Source: JAGLTA01 sp034660735
GTDB lineage: Bacteria > Patescibacteriota > Patescibacteriia > JAACEG01
Length of the DNA: 9,112 bases
NCBI GenBank assembly: GCA_034660735.1
Contig: JAYEJQ010000063.1
Coordinates: 1-9,112 of the forward strand
Direction of reading: 5' to 3'
Shown here in pieces: positions 1-6,460 of this stretch. Every line of letters starts with the position of its first letter. The stretch's first letter is position 1. The notes under the pieces are model-generated. The model searched no databases, had not been told where the DNA came from, and saw nothing but the letters and a program-made list of their open reading frames with translations. Made by a program: the position numbers and the translations under genes.

Positions 1-68
1 ATTGGTAATTGAAAATTGGAAATTATTTTAAATTTATTTTAAAATTATTATTATGTTAATATAATTAT

Positions 69-650
69 ATGTTGCCAAAAAGAATTACAAATTTTTTAGA
101 AAAACATAATGTTAATTATGAAATTTTAGAGCATAAAACCGTTTATACGGCTTTTGACGTAGCTCAGACTTTAGGAAAAAAATTAAACGAAATCGCCAAG
201 ACTTTAGCGGTTAAAGCTGATCAGAAATATTTTTTATTGGTAATTCCAGCGGACCAAAAAGTAAATTTTGAAAAGTTGGAAAAATTATTGAAAGTTAAAA
301 AAGCAAAAATTGTAAAAGAGATTGATATTAAGAAAATTTTTAAAGTAAAACCAGGAACTTTAATCCCCTTTGCTGCTTTTCATAAAATTCCCGTCTATCT
401 TGATAAAACATTGCTTAAAAATAAAATTATAATAGTTTCAGGCGGAAGCCACACAGAATCCCTTAAATTAAAAATCAATGATTTATTAGGACAGGGAGCT
501 GAAGCGATAACAACTTTTTCAAAAAAGCATAAGTTTAAAAAAATTAAAAAAAACAAGCCAAAAGCGAAAAAGAAAACAACCGCTAAAAAGGCGGGCGTGA
601 AAAATAAAATTTCAGTTAATAAAAAATTCGCAAAAAAAAGAAAAAAATAA
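69..650 (+). CDS. YbaK/EbsC-family aminoacyl-tRNA deacylase with Lys-rich tail
   Basis: The 193-aa protein resembles the YbaK/ProX/EbsC fold, whose members hydrolyse mischarged aminoacyl-tRNAs (for example Cys- or Ala-tRNA(Pro)) in trans in the cytoplasm. Visible family features are EHKTVYTAFDVAQTLG (21-36), the AKTL segment with Lys44 at the position of the conserved YbaK lysine, the hydrophobic strand YFLLVIPAD (54-62), PGTLIPFA (95-102), a V-x-LD segment (109-112) and VSGGSHTESLKL (123-134). The catalytic-type domain ends near residue 150. It is followed by a tail of about 43 residues of which about half are lysine, including KPKAKKKTTAKK, as in histone H1-like or RNA-binding tails; ordinary YbaK proteins lack this. 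The ATG has no Shine-Dalgarno and only AT-rich sequence upstream. The gene stands alone, since a strong promoter for the next gene begins four bases after its stop. The family is clear; the substrate amino acid cannot be read from the sequence. Confidence 0.85.
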   Translation: MLPKRITNFLEKHNVNYEILEHKTVYTAFDVAQTLGKKLNEIAKTLAVKADQKYFLLVIPADQKVNFEKLEKLLKVKKAKIVKEIDIKKIFKVKPGTLIPFAAFHKIPVYLDKTLLKNKIIIVSGGSHTESLKLKINDLLGQGAEAITTFSKKHKFKKIKKNKPKAKKKTTAKKAGVKNKISVNKKFAKKRKK

Positions 651-653
651 GCA

Positions 654-682
654 TTGACACGAAACCGATTTTATGCTATAAT
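654..682 (+). promoter_or_regulatory. Consensus sigma70 promoter with extended -10
   Basis: TTGACA (654-659) and TATAAT (677-682) are both perfect hexamers, separated by 17 bp, and TGc directly precedes the -10 as an extended -10 element. Transcription would start near 689, giving a leader of about 54 nt before the CAP-domain gene. It is the best promoter in the window and predicts strong constitutive transcription of the CAP-PAP2 pair. Confidence 0.85.
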
Positions 683-696
683 ATAAAATATAGTAA

Positions 697-764
697 AAAA
701 ATAAAAATTTATCTTATTGAAAAGTGAGATAAAAGAAAAAAAATGAAAAATAAAAATTTATCTC
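697..764 (+). promoter_or_regulatory. Leader with 18-nt direct repeat and two alternative hairpins
   Basis: The 18-mer aaaaataaaaatttatct occurs at 697-714 in the leader and again at 746-763 across the first codons of the CAP-domain gene. Between the copies, GAGATAAA (726-733) can pair with either one. With copy 1 it makes a 9-bp stem including one G-U pair (708-716 with 725-733, loop of 8). With copy 2 it makes an 8-bp perfect stem (757-764) that encloses the ATG at 743. The two pairings exclude each other. The repeat is seen directly; a regulatory role is inference, and chance pairing in AT-rich DNA is possible. Confidence 0.3.
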
Positions 765-1663
765 CTTATAAAAGGGGGATGAAGCAAAAAAATAGGTGTT
801 TTTCTGTTTTGTTAGTTATTATTATAATCCCAACAATAGTCGCGGGGATTTTTTTATTGCCTGAAAATGCGTCTGCTTCCAATATAACAGTTGATAATTT
901 AATTAGATTAACAAACAAAGAGAGAATAAAAAACGGTTTAAAGCCGTTAAAGGCAGATTTTACCTTAAAAAATGCCGCTGAAAAAAAAGCGGAACATTTA
1001 GCAGAAAATGAATATTTTGCGCATACATCTCCAAATGGAAAAACTTTTATTGAGTGGATAAAAGATGCTGAATATAATTATCTTTACGCAGGAGAAAATT
1101 TAGCTATGGATTTTATTACAGCGGAAGGAATTGTTAAAGCATGGATGGATAGCGACAGTCATAGAAAAAATATTTTAAATTCAGATTATACAGACATAGC
1201 GATCGTGTCAAAAGAAACAATATTTAATAATCAGCCGACCATTATAGTTGTTCAAATGTTCGGCAGGCAAAAAGACAGCGCGCGACAATTAACAATTTCT
1301 AATTTTAATGATATAATAAATAAGGACAGTAATGGGGAAACAGCGGTTTTGCCAGATTGTCTGAATTATAAAAATGTAAACCTGTTTCATTTTAAAGATA
1401 AAAACAGTAAAATTGATAAAATAGTTTCAGCGACTGTTGAAAATCGCGCTCCATACAGAATAGCGCGAATTAATAGAGATACTAAACATCCTAAGATAGC
1501 TGGCGAGTACGCGCTACAAAGAGAAGGAGAGACAGATTTTGCAAATCAGAATATATTGCTTTGTTTAATATCTGTAATTGTTTTGCTCGTTTCTGCAAGA
1601 CATATCCGCAAAATTAGTTATGTTTCAGCGATCAATAATATCCAAATTCATCATCGTATTTAA
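743..1663 (+). CDS. CAP-domain (SCP/PR1, YkwD-like) secreted, membrane-anchored protein
   Basis: This 306-aa extracytoplasmic protein has a basic N-terminus, a hydrophobic signal or anchor segment (about residues 21-40) and a possible cleavage site at ENASAS (41-46). The CAP domain spans about 50-174: LIRLTNKERIKNGLKPL, His94 in YFAHTSPNG, Glu118 in YAGENLA, and His140 in SDSHRKNIL, followed by VVQMFG. His94, Glu118 and His140 match the conserved CAP cavity residues. Residues 175-265 are unassigned. A second hydrophobic helix (about 269-284) is followed by a basic stretch (RHIRK), so the protein is probably held in the membrane at its C-terminus. Bacterial CAP proteins of this type are cell-surface proteins of mostly unknown activity. 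The start at 743 gives a 12-residue extension; an in-frame ATG at 779, just before the signal segment, is an alternative. The gene probably shares a transcript with the PAP2-like gene 11 bp downstream. Confidence 0.85.
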   Translation: MKNKNLSPYKRGMKQKNRCFSVLLVIIIIPTIVAGIFLLPENASASNITVDNLIRLTNKERIKNGLKPLKADFTLKNAAEKKAEHLAENEYFAHTSPNGKTFIEWIKDAEYNYLYAGENLAMDFITAEGIVKAWMDSDSHRKNILNSDYTDIAIVSKETIFNNQPTIIVVQMFGRQKDSARQLTISNFNDIINKDSNGETAVLPDCLNYKNVNLFHFKDKNSKIDKIVSATVENRAPYRIARINRDTKHPKIAGEYALQREGETDFANQNILLCLISVIVLLVSARHIRKISYVSAINNIQIHHRI

Positions 1664-1674
1664 AATATAAATTT

Positions 1675-2091
1675 ATGCCTGAGTTAATTATAATTCCAAT
1701 CATAGTTGTTGTATTGGCGCAAATATCAAAATTAGCGACTGACGGAATTAAAGGCAACTTAAATTTAATTAATATTTTGGGAAAATATGGAGGGATGCCG
1801 TCTGGGCACACTTCATTTGTTTCATCTATTGGGACTCTGATTTTTCTAAAAGAGGGGATTGAATCAACTTTTTTCGCGATCTGGATAATTTTTATGATTA
1901 TAGTAATAAGAGACGCGCTTGGCGCGCGGCAGGAAATTTCGCGGCATTCAAAAGTTATTAAAAATATAGCAAAAAAAATAGATATAACTATTCCGATTTT
2001 AAATATAAGGGTAGGGCACAAGCCAAAAGAGGTTATTGCTGGAATGCTATTCGGAATAGTTGCCACTTTGATTATAAAATTTTTTATTTAA
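1675..2091 (+). CDS. Divergent PAP2 (DUF212, YuiD-like) integral membrane protein
   Basis: The 138-aa protein matches the divergent PAP2/DUF212 family in length and in all its hallmarks: an N-terminal membrane helix (about 4-19), GGMPSGH (39-45) with the conserved Ser-x-His, RDALGARQ (79-86), a second membrane segment (about 64-79), and GHKPKEVIAGMLFGI (114-128) followed by a last membrane helix. The paired histidines (45, 115) and Arg79/Arg85 resemble the phosphatase-type signature of acid phosphatase/PAP2 enzymes, so a role on a membrane lipid phosphate is possible, but no substrate is established for the family. The ATG lies 11 bp after the CAP-domain stop, without a Shine-Dalgarno, so the two genes are probably cotranscribed from the promoter at 654. 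Confidence 0.88.
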   Translation: MPELIIIPIIVVVLAQISKLATDGIKGNLNLINILGKYGGMPSGHTSFVSSIGTLIFLKEGIESTFFAIWIIFMIIVIRDALGARQEISRHSKVIKNIAKKIDITIPILNIRVGHKPKEVIAGMLFGIVATLIIKFFI

Positions 2092-2101
2092 TAATTTTAA
2101 T

Positions 2102-2131
2102 TTATTATACGTAAATAAATAATAATTTTTT
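2102..2131 (+). terminator. Weak AT-only terminator after the PAP2-like gene
   Basis: TTATTAT (2102-2108) pairs with ATAATAA (2119-2125) and is followed by six T (2126-2131), 10 nt after the PAP2-like stop. The stem has no G-C pair, so termination would be weak. The same bases also belong to the larger palindrome at 2104-2154. Confidence 0.3.
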
Positions 2132-2154
2132 AAAGATTTTATTTATCGTATAAT
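2104..2154. repeat. 51-nt AT-rich palindrome containing a -10 hexamer
   Basis: Arms 2104-2119 and 2138-2154 pair over 16 bp with a single bulged T at 2146; the outer 8 bp, ATTATACG with CGTATAAT, are perfect. The loop is 18 nt. The right arm contains TATAAT (2149-2154) in the + direction, and the left arm contains the same hexamer in the - direction. It could be an operator, a terminator-like structure or a small mobile-repeat remnant; the sequence does not decide between these. Confidence 0.45.
2149..2154 (+). promoter_or_regulatory. Candidate -10 box for the small unknown gene
   Basis: A perfect TATAAT lies 10 bases before the ATG at 2165. No good -35 hexamer sits 16-18 bp upstream, where the sequence is mostly T. 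Transcription would begin about at 2161, almost leaderless for an ORF starting at 2165. Confidence 0.35.
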
Positions 2155-2164
2155 TAAAAAATTT

Positions 2165-2245
2165 ATGGGAATAGAAAAAGTAAATGAGATTTATTAAGAT
2201 TTTGATATTGAATATTTTAAAGGATATGGAATTAAACCGCCGAAA
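2165..2245 (+). pseudogene. In-frame 5' extension of the small gene, broken by TAA
   Basis: From the ATG at 2165 the reading frame runs 10 codons (MGIEKVNEIY), meets TAA at 2195-2197, and continues open for 16 further codons (from DFDIEYFKGYGIKPP) straight into the 68-codon ORF at 2246. The residues after the stop look like ordinary protein. A -10 box sits at the right distance from this ATG. A single substitution (GAA, AAA or CAA to TAA) would explain the break, as would a sequencing or assembly error. If so, the original gene was about 95 codons long and is now a pseudogene or is translated from an internal start. Confidence 0.45.
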
Positions 2246-2452
2246 GTGTTAGAAGATGGAAGTTTAGAATTAGAGGTTTTGCATGGGACGAGCAAAGAGG
2301 ATTTATTAAATGTTATGAAAAAGTGTGCGAAAGAAAGGAATAAGAAAGTTCAAGCGGTATCTAACAAAGGCGAAAAAATAGTTATAAAGCCAGATGATGT
2401 AGCAGATTTAGACCAAGAAATAATGAGTAATATACCTAAAATTAATAATTAA
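2246..2452 (+). CDS. Small hypothetical protein, possibly 5'-truncated
   Basis: I do not recognise this family. The 68-aa acidic/basic soluble product starts at GTG and contains LELEVLHGTSKEDLLNVMKKCAKERNKKVQAVSN, which reads as a strand followed by a charged helix, then IVIKPDD and an acidic end. There is no membrane segment or signal peptide. GTG is a formal start only: no Shine-Dalgarno precedes it, and the same frame continues upstream through an in-frame TAA at 2195 to an ATG at 2165. The product may therefore be the surviving 3' part of a 95-codon gene. The ORF ends 15 bp before the bidirectional terminator shared with mltG. Confidence 0.5.
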   Translation: MLEDGSLELEVLHGTSKEDLLNVMKKCAKERNKKVQAVSNKGEKIVIKPDDVADLDQEIMSNIPKINN

Positions 2453-2467
2453 ATTTATATCAGATTA

Positions 2468-2493
2468 AAAATACCTGTTAACGCAGGTATTTT
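2468..2493. terminator. Bidirectional intrinsic terminator between convergent genes
   Basis: AAAATACCTG (2468-2477) and CAGGTATTTT (2484-2493) form a 10-bp perfect stem with loop TTAACG. T-rich sequence follows on + (TTTTGTTTTG), and on - a run of five T overlaps the stem base. It serves both the small + gene ending at 2452 and mltG, whose stop codon (2478-2480) lies in the loop. Confidence 0.8.
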
Positions 2494-3479
2494 GTTTTGT
2501 TTAGATTATGCTCATCGTATGTTTTTGAAAAGACTGTTTCGCCGTTCGGTTTGGATAAAAAATAATTATAATTTGTGAATTCAGGATATATAGCGGCTTT
2601 AATCGCGCGCAGTCCTGGATTACAAATCGGACCAGGAGGCAGACCAGCATTTAAATAAGTATTATAAGGAGAATCAACCCGAGTGTCGTTAAAAGAGTAT
2701 TGCCTTTTATCTTCTCCTAAAACATAACCGATTGTCGCGCATGATTCAATCGGCTGCCCGTTTTTTATCCTGTCCCAAAAAATTCCAGAAACGATCTTCA
2801 TATTTTTTTCGCTCCTGACTTCTTTTTCAATAATTGATGCCATTGTTATAATTTTGTGAACAGTCTTTTTTTGCTCCGCGATATCGTTTCGCATTTTTTC
2901 AGAAAGTTTTTTGTCAAAATTATTAAGCATTTTTTCAACTATATTGTCCGCGTCCGCGTTTTTAAAAATTTTATAAGTATCTGGGAATAGGTATCCTTCC
3001 AAATTAATATTAATTGCCGTGTTTTTTAAAAAATTAAATTCTTGGGCCAGTATTTCATTGTTTTTTGTTGAAGCGATAAAATCATTTTTTAAAACAACAT
3101 CATTATTATCTAAATAATCCGCAATTCTATTAATATTCCATCCCTCAATAATTTTAATTTCTATTTCGTCTTTCTGTTTAATTCCAGAAATCAAAATTGC
3201 TGACAGATCTTTAATGTTTAGCGGTTTTTTAAAGTCGTAAGTTCCAGCCTTTATTTTGTTGTCATTTTTTGACAGCCATAAATAAATTTTAAAAACAAAA
3301 TCGTTGTTGATAATTTTTTGTTTTTTTAAATTTGCGACTATCTCATTGACGTTTTGCCCTTTAATTATTTTTATTTCTGTTGGCGAAAAATTTTTATAAG
3401 GGACAAAAACAGTATAAGCAAAATATGCCCAAGAGAGTATTGTAATAACTAAAATCGCAAAAATTATTTTTTTAATCAT
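2478..3479 (-). CDS. mltG: Endolytic murein transglycosylase MltG (YceG-like)
   Basis: MltG cleaves nascent glycan strands in the inner membrane and so ends peptidoglycan chain growth. The 333-aa protein has a basic start and one N-terminal membrane helix (about 5-25), then a LysM-like/YceG N-domain (about 33-100), then the catalytic domain: LEGYLFPDTY (160-169), ASIIEKE (214-220) with the catalytic Glu218, ESCATIGYVLG (245-255), DSPYNTYLNAGLPPGPICNPG (269-289) and a C-terminal G-x-x-VFS-x-x-x-x-EHN block. The position often held by His in G-x-H-x-F is Thr/Val here (GETVF). Length and motif order match the family. Its ATG lies 6 bp after the ligA stop with no Shine-Dalgarno, so the two are likely cotranscribed; a terminator follows directly. 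Confidence 0.93.
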   Translation of the reverse strand: MIKKIIFAILVITILSWAYFAYTVFVPYKNFSPTEIKIIKGQNVNEIVANLKKQKIINNDFVFKIYLWLSKNDNKIKAGTYDFKKPLNIKDLSAILISGIKQKDEIEIKIIEGWNINRIADYLDNNDVVLKNDFIASTKNNEILAQEFNFLKNTAININLEGYLFPDTYKIFKNADADNIVEKMLNNFDKKLSEKMRNDIAEQKKTVHKIITMASIIEKEVRSEKNMKIVSGIFWDRIKNGQPIESCATIGYVLGEDKRQYSFNDTRVDSPYNTYLNAGLPPGPICNPGLRAIKAAIYPEFTNYNYFLSKPNGETVFSKTYDEHNLNKTKYLR

Positions 3480-3485
3480 AAAATT

Positions 3486-5528
3486 TTATTTTATCATTTT
3501 TAAAAATTCGTTTTCTTTTATAATTTTAATTTTCAACGTTTTTGCCTCTTGATATTTTTTCCCAGGATTATCGCCGATAAGAATATAATCTGTTTTGTTG
3601 CTCACAGAAGAAGAAATATTTCCGCCCATTTTTCTTATTTTTTCCTTCGCTTCTTCTCTGTTTAAATTCGGCAAAGCGCCAGTCAAAACAAAAGTTTTTT
3701 TTGCTAATTTTTGCTCTTTTGATTTTAATTGAGGCAGAATAATTTTAACGCCGATCTCGTCTAATTTTTTTAATTCTTGAAGATTAACAGAATTATGAAA
3801 ATAGTCAAATAAACTTTTGGCGGATTTTTCTCCTATACCTTCAATCTTTTCAAAATCGCTGATCTGAAATTTTTTAAAATAATTTATCGCTTTAAGAATT
3901 TTGATTATTCCATTAAAATTATCGTCTGTCAATTGTTTTGCGAGAAGTATAGCGGTTTCTTCGCCTGCATACCTAATTCCTAAAGCGAAGAAAAATTTAT
4001 TAGCTTTTATATTTTTTGAGTTTTTAATCGCCTGAATTAAATTTTCAGCGGATTTTTCAGCAAATCTTTCTAATGGTTCTAAATCTCCTTTTGTTAAATT
4101 AAAAAAATCAGAAAAAATGCTGATCAAGCCGTCGCTTAGAAGTTGTTCAACGATTTTTTTACCAAATCCATCAATATCAAATCCTTTTTTTGACACAAAA
4201 TGGATTAACTTTTCTTTTTCTTGCGCGTAGCATTTTTTATTTGAGCAATATGTCGCTGCCTCGCCGTTTTTTCTGTAAACAGGAGAATCGCAGACGGGAC
4301 AGAATTTTGGCATTATGAATTTTTTTTCATCGCCGCTCCGTAAAGAAATTATCGGTTCAATTATTTCAGGAATAATATCTCCAGCTTTTTGGATTATAAC
4401 AGTGTCTCCAATTCTGACATCTAATTTTTTAATTTCATCTTCATTATGCAAAGTAGCTCTGCTGATAATTGACCCAGCAACTTTTACTGGACGCAGATAA
4501 GCGACAGGGGTTAACGTTCCTGTCCGTCCAACCTGAATGGCGATATTTTTTATAATAGTCGTAGCTTGTTCCGCTGGAAACTTAAAGGCGATTGCCCAGC
4601 GCGGAGCTTTTCCAGTATAGCCGAGCATTTTTTGATATTTTCGGCTGTTCAATTTAACTACAACTCCGTCAATCCAATAATCTTGCTTTTTAGCGTGAGT
4701 TTTCCAATACTCCCAATAAGCGATAATATCTTTCACGCCGCGGCATAATTTATAATGTCTATTAACCTTAAAACCTATATTTCTTAAAAATTTTAATTCA
4801 TTGTATTGCGATTCTGGAAATTTATTTTCGGTTTTTGCTAAATCATATAAAAAACAGTCTAATTTTCGTGAAGCTGCTATTTTCGCGTCTAATTGCCTGA
4901 TGGAGCCAGCGGCGGCGTTTCGTGGATTAGCAAATTCGTTTAAACCTTTATCTCTTCGTTTTTTATTCAATTTTTCAAACGCCTCATTGCCTATCCATAT
5001 TTCCCCTTCAACTATCACTGAAATATTTTTATTAAGACACAAAGGGATGCTTTGTATAGTTTTTATATTATGCGTCACATCTTCTCCTATTTTACCGTCG
5101 CCGCGAGTTAGGGCTTGAGTAAAAATTCCATTTTTGTAAGTGAGCACAATATGCACTCCGTCAATTTTCAATTCGCAGGCATATTCTAATTCATCTTTTT
5201 TTATTCCTTTTTTTGTCAGCATAGTCTTTAATTTTTGGTCAAAATCAATTAATTCATTTTTATCAAAAATATCATTAAAAGACCACTGTCTGACTTGATG
5301 CTCAACTTTTTTAAATTTATCCAACGGCCTACCGCTCACCCTTTGAGTAGGGGAATCAATTGTTATAAATTGCGGATATGATTTTTCTAAATCAGATAAT
5401 TCTTTTTTTAAATTGTCCCAAACAGCGTCAGAAATTTTTGGTTTGTCTAAAATATGATAAAAATAAGAATGATAGTTAATCTCTTTCTTTAATTTTTCAA
5501 TTCGCTGTTTTATCTGTTGTTCGTTCAT
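3486..5528 (-). CDS. ligA: NAD-dependent DNA ligase LigA
   Basis: LigA seals nicks between Okazaki fragments and after repair, using NAD+. The 680-aa protein is full length and keeps all domains: Ia domain at 1-70 with YHSYFYHILDKPKISDAVWD (19-38; Trp in place of the usual Tyr in D-x-x-YD); nucleotidyltransferase with Lys121 in ELKIDG as the AMP-accepting lysine, TRGDGKIGEDVT (141-152), EGEIW (174-178), NPRNAAAGSIRQ (201-212) and DGVVVK (287-292); OB domain with GRTGTLTPVA (334-343); Cys4 zinc finger C410, C413, C428, C433; helix-hairpin-helix repeats (about 450-600); and a C-terminal BRCT domain (about 605-680). It is the first gene of a probable ligA-mltG unit. The ATG at 5528 has no Shine-Dalgarno, but the family's N-terminus begins just there. 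Confidence 0.97.
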   Translation of the reverse strand: MNEQQIKQRIEKLKKEINYHSYFYHILDKPKISDAVWDNLKKELSDLEKSYPQFITIDSPTQRVSGRPLDKFKKVEHQVRQWSFNDIFDKNELIDFDQKLKTMLTKKGIKKDELEYACELKIDGVHIVLTYKNGIFTQALTRGDGKIGEDVTHNIKTIQSIPLCLNKNISVIVEGEIWIGNEAFEKLNKKRRDKGLNEFANPRNAAAGSIRQLDAKIAASRKLDCFLYDLAKTENKFPESQYNELKFLRNIGFKVNRHYKLCRGVKDIIAYWEYWKTHAKKQDYWIDGVVVKLNSRKYQKMLGYTGKAPRWAIAFKFPAEQATTIIKNIAIQVGRTGTLTPVAYLRPVKVAGSIISRATLHNEDEIKKLDVRIGDTVIIQKAGDIIPEIIEPIISLRSGDEKKFIMPKFCPVCDSPVYRKNGEAATYCSNKKCYAQEKEKLIHFVSKKGFDIDGFGKKIVEQLLSDGLISIFSDFFNLTKGDLEPLERFAEKSAENLIQAIKNSKNIKANKFFFALGIRYAGEETAILLAKQLTDDNFNGIIKILKAINYFKKFQISDFEKIEGIGEKSAKSLFDYFHNSVNLQELKKLDEIGVKIILPQLKSKEQKLAKKTFVLTGALPNLNREEAKEKIRKMGGNISSSVSNKTDYILIGDNPGKKYQEAKTLKIKIIKENEFLKMIK

Positions 5529-5548
5529 AGTATTTTATTAAAAATAGG

Positions 5549-5568
5549 AATTACGCGAATGCGTAATT
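5549..5568. terminator. 8-bp hairpin in the ligA leader
   Basis: AATTACGC (5549-5556) and GCGTAATT (5561-5568) form a perfect stem with a GAAT loop. On + it is followed by a T-run and would work as a terminator for leftover antisense transcription. On - it lies in the ligA 5' leader about 20 bases before the ATG, where it could affect translation. Its role is uncertain. Confidence 0.4.
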
Positions 5569-5611
5569 TTTAATAATTTTTGAATTACAAAATAATTAAA
5601 AAATAAATTTG

Positions 5612-5639
5612 TTATCCTAAACTAAATTCAGGGTGACAA
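5612..5639. repeat. Imperfect palindrome resembling interspersed CCTGAA..TTCAGG repeats
   Basis: The core CCTAAACTAAATTCAGG (5616-5632) forms arms CCTaAA/TTcAGG with one mismatch and is followed by GTGACAA. From memory it resembles short palindromic repeats of the type CCTGAA-n-TTCAGG-ATGAC scattered in many bacterial genomes. Only one copy lies in this window, so membership is not shown here. Confidence 0.25.
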
Positions 5640-5677
5640 TATTTTTGTATTTTATAATTTAAAATAATAATATTTTT

Positions 5678-5705
5678 ATTGTAGCATAATCGGGCAAAAA
5701 TTCAA
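5678..5705 (-). promoter_or_regulatory. Candidate ligA-mltG promoter
   Basis: On the - strand, TTGAAT (5705-5700) is followed after 16 bp by TACAAT (5683-5678), with TGc just before the -10 as an extended element. It lies just downstream of the rplA terminator. The start would be near 5671, giving a ligA leader of about 143 nt. Confidence 0.45.
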
Positions 5706-5709
5706 TATT

Positions 5710-5738
5710 AAAAAAAGCGACTGTCGCCGCTTTTTTTT
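5710..5738. terminator. Bidirectional intrinsic terminator after rplA
   Basis: Seven A plus GCG (5710-5719) pair with CGC plus seven T (5728-5737) around an 8-nt loop; an alternative inner GCGA/TCGC stem is also possible. On the - strand it ends in a run of seven T, 29 bases after the rplA stop, and closes the secE-nusG-rplK-rplA unit. Confidence 0.85.
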
Positions 5739-5766
5739 ATCTTTAAGTTCAATAAGTTTAATCTTT

Positions 5767-6447
5767 TTATTTTTGTATTTCAACCTTTATTCCATGTCCC
5801 ATAGTGGAGCAGATTGTGATATTTTTAATATAATCGCCTTTTGCCCCGGTCGGCTTTACTTTGTTCAAGGCTTCTATAAATGATTGGTAATTTTCCAAAA
5901 GATTTTTATTGTCATTTGAAATTTTTCCGATTATTTGATGGATATTTCCAGTGTCATCGTTTTTAAAAGCAATTTTCCCTTTTTGCAATTCGCTAATCGT
6001 CTTTTTTAAATCAGTCGCTATCGTTTCGTTTTTCGGCGAAGGCATCAATCCGCGAGGACCTAAAATTTTCGCGATCGGAGCTAATTGTTTCATTATTTTA
6101 GGAGTTGCGACAGCGATTTCAAAGTCTATTTTTTTTGTATCCTTAATTTTTTTAATCAACTCTTCTCCTCCTACTATTTCCGCTCCAGCTTTTTTTGCTT
6201 CTTGCTCTTGATCAGGCAAGACAAAAGCCGCTATTTTTTTCTTTTTGCCGGCGCTATGCGGCAAAACAACAGTTGAGCGCACTTGCTGATTATTTTTTTT
6301 CGGATCAATCCCTAAGCGGAAATGAGCCTCTATTGAAGCGTCAAATTTTACTTTGGAAGTTTTTTTGACAAGTTCAATTGCTTCTTCTATCGTATAAATT
6401 TTTGTTTTATCAAACGATAATTTGATTTTTTCTTTTTTTTTTACCAT
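5767..6447 (-). CDS. rplA: Large ribosomal subunit protein uL1
   Basis: L1 binds the 23S rRNA L1 stalk near the E site and in many bacteria also represses its own mRNA. The 226-aa product has the family length and hallmarks: IEEAIELVKKTSKVKFDASIE (20-40), LGIDPKK (45-51), VVLPHSAGK (60-68), KKAGAEIVGGEELIKKI (85-101), ILGPRGLMPSPK (128-139), GKIAFKNDDTGNIH (157-170) and a C-terminal STMGHGIKVEIQ. In STMGHG the usual Pro is His. I place the start at the ATG at 6447 (MVKKKEK); the same frame is open to a TTG at 6477, but that codon lies inside a 21-bp hairpin and adds ten non-family residues. No Shine-Dalgarno precedes the ATG. The 235-bp gap to rplK, with its own small ORF and hairpins, is unusual. 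Confidence 0.95.
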   Translation of the reverse strand: MVKKKEKIKLSFDKTKIYTIEEAIELVKKTSKVKFDASIEAHFRLGIDPKKNNQQVRSTVVLPHSAGKKKKIAAFVLPDQEQEAKKAGAEIVGGEELIKKIKDTKKIDFEIAVATPKIMKQLAPIAKILGPRGLMPSPKNETIATDLKKTISELQKGKIAFKNDDTGNIHQIIGKISNDNKNLLENYQSFIEALNKVKPTGAKGDYIKNITICSTMGHGIKVEIQK

Positions 6448-6460
6448 ATTTTTTTCGTGG

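Noticed and set aside
1..68. Promoter for the YbaK-family gene
   Set aside because: TATAAT at 60-65 would start transcription after the ATG at 69, and no other well-spaced pair of hexamers is visible.
1632..2066. 144-codon ORF on the - strand
   Set aside because: It is the antisense of the PAP2-like gene, whose family motifs are clear on the + strand.
4315..5118. Three short + strand ORFs (4315-4500, 4566-4748, 4801-5118)
   Set aside because: All lie antisense to conserved ligA domains and have no recognisable content.
5633..5658. Possible + strand promoter GTGACA/TATAAT
   Set aside because: The spacer is only 14 bp and no + strand gene follows; the region reads better as the ligA leader.
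5951..6276. Two + strand ORFs opposite rplA
   Set aside because: Shadows of the highly conserved L1 coding sequence.
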